DNA from: an uncultured bacterium
GTDB taxonomy: Bacteria > Spirochaetota > Leptospiria > Leptospirales > Leptonemataceae
Assembly: GCA_937928085.1 (NCBI GenBank)
Contig: CALFVU010000008.1
Location: forward strand, 1 to 64,000
DNA: 64,000 nt
Direction of reading: 5' to 3'
A model generated the notes under the pieces. It was given only the letters and a program-made list of their open reading frames with translations, did not search any database and was not told the DNA's origin. The position numbers and the translations under genes were made by a program. Position 1 is the stretch's first letter, and each line of letters begins with the position of its first letter. Positions 19,559-28,142 of the stretch are shown one piece after another.

Positions 19559-20575
19559 CTAAGCTATATATTCAAAATGATAAATTGCAATACCTTCGAA
19601 TAGATCTTTTTCTTTAAAAAAATAACTTTTAATTCTTTTATTTAAGTTTTTAAAAATGTTTTCCGTTATAAAAAATTTGTGTTTTGTATTGATTTTTTCT
19701 ACTAAATGATATGTAAAATTAATTGCCTGAGAATATATATTTTCTTTTTGATTAAAATACGTTACTGTACCTTGTTCTAATGCACAAATAATTTTTACAA
19801 AGTCAGTTTCCCAATATGTTAAAAAATTGATCAAATAAACTTGAATTTGTAGTGCACATAAAATTGGGTTGAGAATATCTTTATGATGAAAGACTGCTGT
19901 TAAAGAATCAGCTTTATATATCCAAACATTTCCATTATTTTTAACTATAATTTCTTTTATTTTTTGAATTAAGTTTAACTGTAATTTATTTAGTTCTTCC
20001 TCTGAAATAACAAAATTATTTGAATTGAAATTAGGTATGATTTTTACTGTTAAAAAATTTAATAAGTATGTATTCCCCTCTTTAAAGTTAAGAATAGGAA
20101 ATTCAGCTTCGCCCATCAAAGAATATTGCAGACTTAAATGTTTTAGTTCTTCATCATATTGAGTAAATTCAGGATATGTTGGATTGCTTAGTATTATTTC
20201 TTGTATGTGCTTCCATTTTTGTATGTCGAATAAGGATCTGGAAATTATATTTTTTAAATAACCAAATTTTAGATTTTTTTTATAAATGTAGTCATAAGCT
20301 CCGTGTTTTAAGGATTCCACCACAATTCTTTCTGAAAATAAATGACTAATCACAATAAATAAAATTTTTTGCTCTGTTAAGTAATGAAAAATTCGAAATG
20401 TATTTTCTATATCAAATTCTATAATTACTAAATCTGGTTTTTGTTTTTTTATGCTTTCCAAAAACTCATTTAATGTATAAAAATAATGAATTTCTACTTT
20501 TGGAAATTCACTTGATAAAAAATTCAAGTAATATTGTCTTATACTTGTATCTGGATCAAAAATAAAAAAGTTCAT
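19559..20575 (-). CDS. Receiver-like protein with degenerate nucleotide-cyclase-fold domain
   Basis: 338 residues. The N-terminal 120 residues look like a response-regulator receiver, but the usual phospho-acceptor Asp after strand 3 is Glu (PDLVIIEFD), and the acidic pair near the start is FDPD. The Lys in AYDYIYKKN remains. Residues about 165-330 match the cyclase fold of the neighbour at 20583. Alignment by eye pairs WIYKADSLTAVF with WRWEGDGGLLAF, but the first metal Asp is replaced by Lys (LTVKIIPNF). Phosphorylation and cyclase chemistry are therefore both doubtful. It is probably a regulatory or binding protein. Confidence 0.7.
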   Translation of the reverse strand: MNFFIFDPDTSIRQYYLNFLSSEFPKVEIHYFYTLNEFLESIKKQKPDLVIIEFDIENTFRIFHYLTEQKILFIVISHLFSERIVVESLKHGAYDYIYKKNLKFGYLKNIISRSLFDIQKWKHIQEIILSNPTYPEFTQYDEELKHLSLQYSLMGEAEFPILNFKEGNTYLLNFLTVKIIPNFNSNNFVISEEELNKLQLNLIQKIKEIIVKNNGNVWIYKADSLTAVFHHKDILNPILCALQIQVYLINFLTYWETDFVKIICALEQGTVTYFNQKENIYSQAINFTYHLVEKINTKHKFFITENIFKNLNKRIKSYFFKEKDLFEGIAIYHFEYIA

Positions 20576-20582
20576 AAATTCC

Positions 20583-21497
20583 TCATAGTGTTTTTAACTT
20601 ATAAATTGCTAATGAATTCCAAGTAAGATAATATTCAAAAAATCTTCTAAGCTCATTATCAGCAAGTATCATTGCAGTTTCTGTAATTAGAATCGAATTG
20701 GATAGTCCTAAAGAATGTTCTAATTGTTTTACTATATTTATATCTTCGCTTTCAATTAAAGAAACATTTTCTAAAAAAGTAGCTCGTCCAAAATGGATAC
20801 CAATTCGAATAGAAATTTGACTTTCCCATCGTAAAAAATTTTTTGTAAAGTTAAAAATAGGCAAAGAATACAAAATTTCTATACCAGTGCGAATTGCATC
20901 TGATACACCTTTTTCATCTAAAAAAGCAAGCAGACCACCGTCACCCTCCCATCGCCAGATTCTACCATTAAATTTTTCTGTTTTTTCCCAAATAAAATTT
21001 TTAAAATGTGTTAAAGTAGCTTCTATATCCATTTTTACATTGGTATTTATTAAAATTGAACTACCAACAATATCTAAATTTAAAAAAGCTAATTTATATT
21101 CTTCATAACTTTCTAGAAAACCCCAATCTACTGTTTTTTTAACTCGTTGTAAAATAATGAATTTTTTTAATGTAGAATCGTATTTTAAATTATTTTCTTC
21201 TAAAAATTTATCTAGTTTATGTTTATCTTTTAAAACTACGATACCACCGCTTATTCCTTTTCCTTCGTAAGAATATAATATAGCTATAAAATGTAAAATT
21301 TGAGATTCTGTTTCGAAATAGCTAATTATTGTATCAGCAGCAACTTGTTTAGGAATTACTACGTGATTTCCAAAGCCTGATACTTGTTTTAGATCAAATT
21401 TTGGATCAGCTTCTCTACCCAGGTACGCTATTTGTTCTGTATTACAAGATAAAATTAAGACATCTTTTACAATTTTCCTTAGTTTATTTAAATTCAC
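20583..21497 (-). CDS. Class III nucleotide-cyclase-fold protein
   Basis: About 305 residues from GTG at 21497. A TTG at 21536 would add 13 residues but forms part of a TTGACA string and is less convincing. The C-terminal half has the cyclase metal-binding pattern FLNLDIVGSS and RWEGDGGLLAFL, and IRIGIHFGRATF. The segment EDINIVKQLE aligns with the usual DxVNxAARL and has Gln where the transition-state Arg is expected, so catalysis is uncertain. The N-terminal 110 residues are unrecognised. It is seven bases upstream of the receiver-like gene and is likely expressed with it. Confidence 0.75.
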   Translation of the reverse strand: MNLNKLRKIVKDVLILSCNTEQIAYLGREADPKFDLKQVSGFGNHVVIPKQVAADTIISYFETESQILHFIAILYSYEGKGISGGIVVLKDKHKLDKFLEENNLKYDSTLKKFIILQRVKKTVDWGFLESYEEYKLAFLNLDIVGSSILINTNVKMDIEATLTHFKNFIWEKTEKFNGRIWRWEGDGGLLAFLDEKGVSDAIRTGIEILYSLPIFNFTKNFLRWESQISIRIGIHFGRATFLENVSLIESEDINIVKQLEHSLGLSNSILITETAMILADNELRRFFEYYLTWNSLAIYKLKTL

Positions 21498-21695
21498 CTT
21501 AAAATTATAAATAAAAATATTGAAAATATTTGTCAAGTTTTTACAAATAAGTTATACTATTTAGTTGTGTAATTTTTATCTGTAAAAACAATTCATTCTT
21601 AAATAATCGAGATATTCATTACAAATAATATTTTATCTTTATTGTGTTGAAATTTAAATTTTCTATGATTGTTTTATGTTTGATTGTTGATATAA

Positions 21696-22367
21696 TCAAA
21701 TGGTAAAAGGCCAATTATTTGGAGGATCACATTTAAGTTTTATGTTTTCTTTCGTTGTGGGATGAGTAAATTCAATTTCGTAAGCCCACAATGCGGGATA
21801 TTTAGTAGTTTTATCATTTCCATATTTTCTATCACCTAAAAGTGGAGCTTTATGTATTGCAAATTGAAATCGTATTTGATGAAATCTTCCTGTTTGTGGA
21901 ATGACTAAAAATTTATAAAATAATTTTTGATCATAAGTAATAGTTTCTAGTAATTCGTATTTAAGTATTGCTAATTTTGCTTTTGAATTCTTATTTGATG
22001 CTAAAATAGCGATTCTGTTACGTTGATCTTTAATTAAATAATTCTCCATTATACCTTTTGTTCCAATATTTGGAATAGACTTTGTTATCGCTATATATTT
22101 TTTTTGTATAAGATGATTTTTAAACTGTAGAGAAAGTCTTTTAGCAGATTTAGAACTTTTTGCAAAAAGTAAAATTCCTCCAGTATTTCGATCAAGCCTA
22201 TGGACAATTGCAAGATACGGATTTGTACGATTTTTTGTTTTTTTTAAGTATTCTTTAAGTTCATTAAAAAGATTTATAGATCCACTTTGATCGGGTTGGG
22301 TAGGAATTCCAATAGCTTTAGATACACATAAAAGGTGATTGTCTTCGTAGAGAATTTTAAAATTCAT
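21696..22367 (-). CDS. RluA-family pseudouridine synthase
   Basis: 223-residue RNA pseudouridine synthase. The catalytic Asp is in VHRLDRNTGGILLFAKS. ILYEDNHLLCVSKAIGIPTQ at the N-terminus and PQTGRFHQIRFQFA near the C-terminus are family motifs. No S4 domain precedes the catalytic domain, which fits a small RluA/TruC-like member. The RNA target cannot be read from the sequence. The gene abuts the exported unknown at 22368. Confidence 0.9.
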   Translation of the reverse strand: MNFKILYEDNHLLCVSKAIGIPTQPDQSGSINLFNELKEYLKKTKNRTNPYLAIVHRLDRNTGGILLFAKSSKSAKRLSLQFKNHLIQKKYIAITKSIPNIGTKGIMENYLIKDQRNRIAILASNKNSKAKLAILKYELLETITYDQKLFYKFLVIPQTGRFHQIRFQFAIHKAPLLGDRKYGNDKTTKYPALWAYEIEFTHPTTKENIKLKCDPPNNWPFTI

Positions 22368-23072
22368 CTAATAAAGATCTAAAGGAAATGTATATCCCAA
22401 TGTATGATACCTATTATGTGCTCGAATCAAATGAAAGTTTTGTATACCAGAAATTGTACGAATCAAAAAAATCGTCGCTAAAATATTATTAGAATATTTG
22501 GCTGGATCCCATTTATTTTTAAACCAGTTTCTGCCTCCAGCCCAGATTAAAAAACTATCAATTACAAAATACCAAAGACCTCTATACCACATCTGACTTC
22601 TTGTAAGTGAAGGTGAATGATATCCAGCATATAATATTCCTAAAGATGGATGGATTAAATTAAAAGTTTGACCCAATAAATGGTACTTGTCATAAATAGG
22701 ATAAAAAGTAAGATCTTTTAGTTCTTCTCGACTAAGCTTTTCGTGGAAAAAGATAGTCCTAAAAGAAAGGGCATCTCCTCCATTTCCTTCAATTCGTATA
22801 ATGTTAATATTTTTATTTTTTTCTAGTGTTGTTAAATAAATATCATAATTAAAAGGAGAGAACCAGCGAGCTCTCCATCTATATTGAAATCCTAACGTTT
22901 CGTCTACTGGCTTGAAATTATTTGAATCTATTTTTGATAATATTTCTTCAATTTTTCTTTTTGATATTTCTAAATTCTCATTAGACTCAAATGTATAAAA
23001 ATCTTTTGAAATTATATGATTCAAAAAAATTATAAAAACTAAAATAGAGTAATACTTTTTCATTTTTACCAT
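22368..23072 (-). CDS. Exported protein of unknown function
   Basis: 234 residues that I do not recognise. The N-terminus (MKKYYSILVFIIFLNHIIS) looks like a signal peptide. An ATG three codons in (23063) is an equally good start. There is no lipobox cysteine. The mature part is rich in aromatic residues, with the stretch WAGGRNWFKNKWDPAKYSNN and a C-terminal HNRYHTLGYTFPLDLY. It abuts the pseudouridine synthase start, so the two genes probably share a transcript. An envelope location is inference. Confidence 0.7.
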   Translation of the reverse strand: MVKMKKYYSILVFIIFLNHIISKDFYTFESNENLEISKRKIEEILSKIDSNNFKPVDETLGFQYRWRARWFSPFNYDIYLTTLEKNKNINIIRIEGNGGDALSFRTIFFHEKLSREELKDLTFYPIYDKYHLLGQTFNLIHPSLGILYAGYHSPSLTRSQMWYRGLWYFVIDSFLIWAGGRNWFKNKWDPAKYSNNILATIFLIRTISGIQNFHLIRAHNRYHTLGYTFPLDLY

Positions 23073-23143
23073 TAGATTTTTGTTTTTTGTTAAATCAATT
23101 CTTTATTTAGTAAAATCTTGATTATTTCCGATATAAAGTTTTG

Positions 23144-24064
23144 ATGTATTTTTTTCTTTTACAATTAATTTTGATTACTAATCTATTTTCTAATCATTTT
23201 GATAAACAAATTTTTATAGATAAATCACAAATCTTAAATATTCAAAATTTGTCTGAGGATTATTATCTTACAATGCTAAAACAAGAAGTTAAGGAAAATT
23301 TACAAAAAATATTTACTGAAAACAAGTTTTGCAATTTAAAAATGTATCAATATAAAATTAAAGATAAAGAAGATTTTTTTTATATAATGGCTAAAAGTTC
23401 TTTAGATCCTACAACTTTACTTTCTTTAAATAAACAAGTATTTGATTACGAAATAAAAGACTTTCAAAGTAATACAGTAATTCTTCTTTCGAATTGTAGG
23501 GGATATTTTTCTTTAGAAAATTTAGATTCAGATCATATAGAAATCAATTTGACATGGGAAAACTTTTCTAAAAAAATATATTTTTATCCGGGGCAGAAAA
23601 ACATATCTTTTTATACAAAGTATTTGAGAAAATCAGATCAGAAACTTGGAAAACAAGAATTCAATTTTAATTATCGATATCCTGTAGAAAAAGGTCAAAT
23701 TAGTTCTTTTTTTGGTTGGAGAATCAACCCAATAACAAAACAAAAAGAATTTCATAATGGAATTGATATTCAAACTAAAATAAATCAACCTGTTTATGCA
23801 CCCATTGATGGAAATATTTTATTTTGTGGTTCACTAAAAGGTTATGGAAATACAGTTATTTTGGAAAATCCTTCTACAAAAGAAATATTTTTATTTGCTC
23901 ATCTTTCGAAAATTTCAAAAAGAAAAAATGAACCTGTTAAGAAAAATGAAATTATCGGTTATACCGGAAATACAGGTTTATCAACAGGACCTCATTTACA
24001 TTTAGAATATAAAAAAAATAATCGATATCAAAATCCTTTAGAAATTTTTCCTAAGTATTGGTAA
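23144..24064 (+). CDS. M23 family metallopeptidase with LysM-like region
   Basis: About 306 residues, starting at the ATG at 23144, one codon after an in-frame TTG. There is an N-terminal signal peptide, then a LysM-like stretch (DFFYIMAKSSLDPTTLLSLN) for glycan binding, then a C-terminal M23 (LytM) domain. Zinc ligands are visible as H204 and D208 in FHNGID, and H284 and H286 in GPHLHLEY. It probably cleaves cross-links in periplasmic peptidoglycan or activates other hydrolases. Its end overlaps the convergent hybrid kinase by 14 bases. Confidence 0.92.
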   Translation: MYFFLLQLILITNLFSNHFDKQIFIDKSQILNIQNLSEDYYLTMLKQEVKENLQKIFTENKFCNLKMYQYKIKDKEDFFYIMAKSSLDPTTLLSLNKQVFDYEIKDFQSNTVILLSNCRGYFSLENLDSDHIEINLTWENFSKKIYFYPGQKNISFYTKYLRKSDQKLGKQEFNFNYRYPVEKGQISSFFGWRINPITKQKEFHNGIDIQTKINQPVYAPIDGNILFCGSLKGYGNTVILENPSTKEIFLFAHLSKISKRKNEPVKKNEIIGYTGNTGLSTGPHLHLEYKKNNRYQNPLEIFPKYW

Positions 24065-26789
24065 TTTTTTTAATTTTTTGAATTAATTCCTCGGGACTGA
24101 AAGGTTTTATGATTATATCATCAAAATATGTTTTTTCTAAATTATTTTCGAATTCATCTTTTGTTGTGGCAGTAACGGCGAGTATAGGAAGATTTGGATT
24201 CATTTCTTTGATAATCTTTGCAGTCGTATATCCATCCATCTGAGGCATATGTAAATCTAATAACACTAAATGATACTGAATGTGCTTGATCTTATGTATA
24301 GCTTCTTCTCCACTTGTTGCTGTCTGGCATTGAATTTTCCATAGCTCTAAAAATTTTTTAGTAATCCATAAATTAGGTTCATAGTCGTCTACTATCAATA
24401 CAGATAGAAAAGAAAGATCTTTTATGAATTCATTTTGTGATGTTTTTGATGTTTGTTCTGAAGTTTTAAAAGGAAGAATAATGTTTACTTCGGTTCCTTT
24501 GTTTACTTCGCTTTTAATTTGTATCTTTCCGTTTAGCAATTCAACAAGTTTTTTAGTAATAGCTAGACCTAAGCCTGTTCCTGTTGTTTTTCTCGAAGGT
24601 AAATAATCAACATAAAAAAATGGCTCAAAAATATGTTTTAAGATGGATTCTTCAATTCCTATACCTTCATCTTTAATTTTAAATAAAATTTGTATTTTGT
24701 TTGATTCTGATTTAATTTTTAAAACATTAAATTCAATCTTTCCTTTGTGTGTAAATTTGATTGCATTTGATATTACATTCAGTAATATCTGATTTAATCT
24801 TATCTCATCTCCAATTAAAAGATCCGGTATATCTGAGTCAAAATGATAAATGAAATCTAAATTTTTTTGTTTTGCATGAGATACCGAAATATTGATTAAA
24901 TTTTGTAAGAATTTTTTTAGAGAAAAACTTTTCTTTTGTATTTCTATTTTATTTGACTCTATTTTGTTATAATCTAAAATGTTATTGATAATGCCTAGTA
25001 AATATTCAGAAGAAGTTTTTAATAATGAAAGTTCGTCCTTCCAATTTTGATTTAGATTATTTTTGTATAAATATTCTATTGTTCCAACAATTACATTTAA
25101 TGGTGTTCTGATTTCATGGCTCATAATAGATAAAAAACGGGATTTTGCTTTAGCATTTTCTTCTGCAAGATTTTTTGCTTCTAATAATTGTTGTTCATAT
25201 TCTTTTTCTTTTGTAATGTTATGAAACACTAAATAAAAACCTCTAAATAGTTGTTGTCTTTCTTTTAGTTCATAAAACGATATATCAAAAAACATAGAAT
25301 CATTCTCTGAATTCGTGATTTGTACTGGGGTCGTAAAACTCTTTTGTTGGTGGATTTTAGTTATTATAGTTTCATGTAGATCTTTAGGAAGAATTTTTTC
25401 TAAAATGAATGGTAAATCCATAAAAGGTTGAATGATAGATTTAAGATTTGGAAAAAATTCTATTATTTTATCATTGTACCATAAGATTTTAAAATTTATA
25501 TCTAAAAGTAAAATACCATCAAAACTATTTCTTGTGATCTGAGATAGCCAAAAATTTTCTTTTTCTATTTTCTCTTTCTGTAAAATTAAAGAAATTAAGA
25601 AAGCAAGTTGATATAAATATTCGATGTAAATTTCGTCAAGATCTTGTGAACTATCGGAATAACAGATTAAAGTGCCTATGCAATTTTCATTATCTGCAAC
25701 TAAAGGGAAATACCAAAAACGAATAGCTCTTTTTTTTAATAGTATTTCTTTTAAATCAGTGGAATCTATATCTTGAATTAAATTCGATATAAATACAGGT
25801 TTTTTTGTTGTAAGACATTTATACAAAGGAGAATGATTCATTAGTAGTAATTCTTTAAAATAAAATTTATGAATATCATCTTCTAAAGTTGCCTCTATAA
25901 AAATTCTTATATCGTCTTTTTGGATTTTTTCTTGAATATTTGATTCCTGTAATGGTTCAGAGAACCATATTAACACTAGATTCATGTTAAAAATATTTTG
26001 AAAAGAATTTAAGAGTCCTTTAAGTATGTTTTTTAAATCTTTTTCTACAAGTAAGTTTTCAAAAAAAGAAATAAGACTATCAGAAAATTTCTTTTTTTGT
26101 ATTTCTTGCGTGATGTTTTCAAAAACTACTAAAATTGCTTGTCTTTGATTCCAGAAAATTTTTTTAGCTCTTACTTCCACATATATTTCTTTTTTATCTT
26201 TTGTGAGAAAAATTTGCTGATAAGGTACAGCCTCCAAATCCTTAGAATATACATTCTCAACTCTTTTTTTTACGATATAATGAAAATCTTGATGCACAAA
26301 TTCATAAATAGATTTCTGATATACTTCTTCTAAAGAGTCATAATGTAAAAGTTTAAGAGCGTAAGGGTTCATATAAACTATTTTTTCATCTTGATGAATC
26401 CCAATACCCATTGGTATATAACTTGCAAAGACTTCGTACAGGTAACTATCCGGATTTTTAATAGGATAAAAAAAACCAATAATTCTTAATTTTTTTTTAT
26501 CATAATAAAGTTTAAGATTTCCGACAATTTCCTTTTCAAAATCCTTTAGATGTAAAGTAAAATAAGTATAAAGCTCTTTTTCTTTAATTGCTTTGTCCAA
26601 ATAATAGTTTAAATTTGAATGCTCTTTTAGAAAATTCGATTTTATATCATAATCAATTGGAAAAAGTTTTTGAAAAGATATATTATAATCAATAATTTTA
26701 TAAGGATCTTTAGCAAAAATAATAATAGGAGTGTCATTTAATTTAAAAAAAAGATCGTGATCAATATTAGTTTTCTTTTTAAGAAACAT
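24051..26789 (-). CDS. Cytosolic hybrid histidine kinase (PAS-PAS-GAF-PAS-HisKA-HATPase-REC)
   Basis: 912 residues with no membrane segment. By eye: a PAS-like domain at 10-110, PAS at 125-240, GAF at 250-400, PAS at 415-535, and the dimerisation and phosphoacceptor domain with H558 in MSHEIRTPLN. The ATPase domain has NVISNAIKFTHKG, DEGIGIEESI and TGTGLGLAITKKL. The C-terminal receiver has D845 in LLDLHMPQMDG and Lys in IIIKPFSP. All catalytic residues seem intact. No DNA-binding output is present, so the phosphate must go to another protein. It overlaps the stop of the CoA-binding gene by one base (TAATG). Confidence 0.93.
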   Translation of the reverse strand: MFLKKKTNIDHDLFFKLNDTPIIIFAKDPYKIIDYNISFQKLFPIDYDIKSNFLKEHSNLNYYLDKAIKEKELYTYFTLHLKDFEKEIVGNLKLYYDKKKLRIIGFFYPIKNPDSYLYEVFASYIPMGIGIHQDEKIVYMNPYALKLLHYDSLEEVYQKSIYEFVHQDFHYIVKKRVENVYSKDLEAVPYQQIFLTKDKKEIYVEVRAKKIFWNQRQAILVVFENITQEIQKKKFSDSLISFFENLLVEKDLKNILKGLLNSFQNIFNMNLVLIWFSEPLQESNIQEKIQKDDIRIFIEATLEDDIHKFYFKELLLMNHSPLYKCLTTKKPVFISNLIQDIDSTDLKEILLKKRAIRFWYFPLVADNENCIGTLICYSDSSQDLDEIYIEYLYQLAFLISLILQKEKIEKENFWLSQITRNSFDGILLLDINFKILWYNDKIIEFFPNLKSIIQPFMDLPFILEKILPKDLHETIITKIHQQKSFTTPVQITNSENDSMFFDISFYELKERQQLFRGFYLVFHNITKEKEYEQQLLEAKNLAEENAKAKSRFLSIMSHEIRTPLNVIVGTIEYLYKNNLNQNWKDELSLLKTSSEYLLGIINNILDYNKIESNKIEIQKKSFSLKKFLQNLINISVSHAKQKNLDFIYHFDSDIPDLLIGDEIRLNQILLNVISNAIKFTHKGKIEFNVLKIKSESNKIQILFKIKDEGIGIEESILKHIFEPFFYVDYLPSRKTTGTGLGLAITKKLVELLNGKIQIKSEVNKGTEVNIILPFKTSEQTSKTSQNEFIKDLSFLSVLIVDDYEPNLWITKKFLELWKIQCQTATSGEEAIHKIKHIQYHLVLLDLHMPQMDGYTTAKIIKEMNPNLPILAVTATTKDEFENNLEKTYFDDIIIKPFSPEELIQKIKKITNT

Positions 26790-27190
26790 TATATTTTATT
26801 AGACATAACCATTACACATGCATCCATAAGGTATTCAAAATGATTATTTTCTAGAAATTCTCTAACGTTTTCATCTCCAGCACCGGGTTGGATCCATACT
26901 TTTTTTAAATTTAATTTTAATGCTATTTCTAAATTTTGTAAAGTAATTTTAGGAGGAACAACAAATACAATTAAATCAATTTTTTGTTCTTGATTTAGTT
27001 CTTCTAGATTTTTGTATGCTTTGAATCCATCGATAGTTTGTGCTCTTGGATTTACTGGAAAAACAGTAAAACCTTTATTGATTAAGTCATGAAGAATAAC
27101 ATTCCCATATTTTGATTTATCATTGGTTGCTCCTACTAATGCTATTTTTGGATTTGTTTTTAAAAATTCTACAAGATTCAAGGGATTCAT
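26789..27190 (-). CDS. CoA-binding domain protein (YccU-like)
   Basis: 133-residue single Rossmann domain: KIALVGATNDKSKYGN, then GFTVFPVNPRAQTIDG and VWIQPGAGDENV. The family (COG1832) binds CoA or similar nucleotides and resembles the N-terminal part of acyl-CoA synthetases, but its physiological role is unknown. It is translationally coupled to the hybrid kinase through a TAATG junction, which may hint at a shared response. Confidence 0.88.
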   Translation of the reverse strand: MNPLNLVEFLKTNPKIALVGATNDKSKYGNVILHDLINKGFTVFPVNPRAQTIDGFKAYKNLEELNQEQKIDLIVFVVPPKITLQNLEIALKLNLKKVWIQPGAGDENVREFLENNHFEYLMDACVMVMSNKI

Positions 27191-27245
27191 AAATTAAATT
27201 TATTTTTATTCTTAAACAAGTCAATTTTTTTTATAAAAAAAATAT

Positions 27246-28142
27246 TCACGAGTTTGATTTTTTTAGACTACTATATATAGAACCAAGAAAAATAAGTAAA
27301 CTTCCTAAATATTCATTAAATGTGTGGGTATCTCTTGTTATTATAATACTAAATATAAAAGCAAAGACTGGTTCCATGGCATAAATAATGCATCCTTTTA
27401 CTGAACTGATTTTTGGTTGAAAATTAAAAAGAAATATGTTTGCCAAAAATGTTGCAAGAAATGAAAGCATAGCAATATTAAATATTGTTTTTTGATCCAG
27501 ATCTAAGTTGAGATTATCTAAAAAAAATAAAGCCAATAAAGAAATTGAAAAAAAATGAACAAGTAAAACATTCAAAAAATCTTCCTTTATCTGACTAATC
27601 AAAATTAAATATAAAGCATAACATAATGCAGATACAATCGTAAGAAAATCACCTCTTAGGGTGTTTTGGTAAAAAATATTAAAAGATAGATCAAATCTTA
27701 AAAACAAAATATAAGCACCAAAAAGGATGATGACAAGACCAAACCATTGATGTTTTAGTATAATTCTTTTTAAAACGAAAAATTCAATGGCAAAGACAAA
27801 AACTATAAACATTTGAGTAAAAAAAGCTGAACGAGTAGGAGTTGTATATCGTAAACCTTCTGTCTGAAAGTAATAAGCTAAATATCCTAATATTCCTGTA
27901 ACGATTCCATAAAATAATATTTTTATATTTAATTTTAAACTTTTTTTGTATGCTAAGATTAGAAAAAGCAAAAGAAAAGAAACTAAAAATCTATAAAAAA
28001 GTATTTCGATAGAATTCAACTTATACAGTAAAATTTTAATTAAAGGAAAAGTGCTTCCCCAAAATAGTGTAGCAAGAAATAAAAAAAACTCGGCTTTATG
28101 TTCTAAATAAATTTTTGTCTTTTTTATGTTAAAATTAAGCAT
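27246..28142 (-). CDS. EamA/DMT family transporter
   Basis: 298 residues with about ten hydrophobic helices in two EamA repeats, including ATLFWGSTFPLIKILL in the first helix and a repeat-like stretch near residue 150. Such proteins export amino acids or other metabolites, and the substrate cannot be read. The N-terminal ATG lies inside the coding sequence of the divergent symporter gene (17-base overlap) and shows no ribosome-binding site. A TATAAT-like string a few bases upstream could give a nearly leaderless mRNA. Confidence 0.88.
   Translation of the reverse strand: MLNFNIKKTKIYLEHKAEFFLFLATLFWGSTFPLIKILLYKLNSIEILFYRFLVSFLLLFLILAYKKSLKLNIKILFYGIVTGILGYLAYYFQTEGLRYTTPTRSAFFTQMFIVFVFAIEFFVLKRIILKHQWFGLVIILFGAYILFLRFDLSFNIFYQNTLRGDFLTIVSALCYALYLILISQIKEDFLNVLLVHFFSISLLALFFLDNLNLDLDQKTIFNIAMLSFLATFLANIFLFNFQPKISSVKGCIIYAMEPVFAFIFSIIITRDTHTFNEYLGSLLIFLGSIYSSLKKSNS

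Noticed and set aside
21531-21536. TTGACA as -35 box with TATAAT for the cyclase-fold gene
   Set aside because: The spacing to TATAAT is about 21 bases, too long for a standard promoter. It is used only to doubt the TTG start at 21536.
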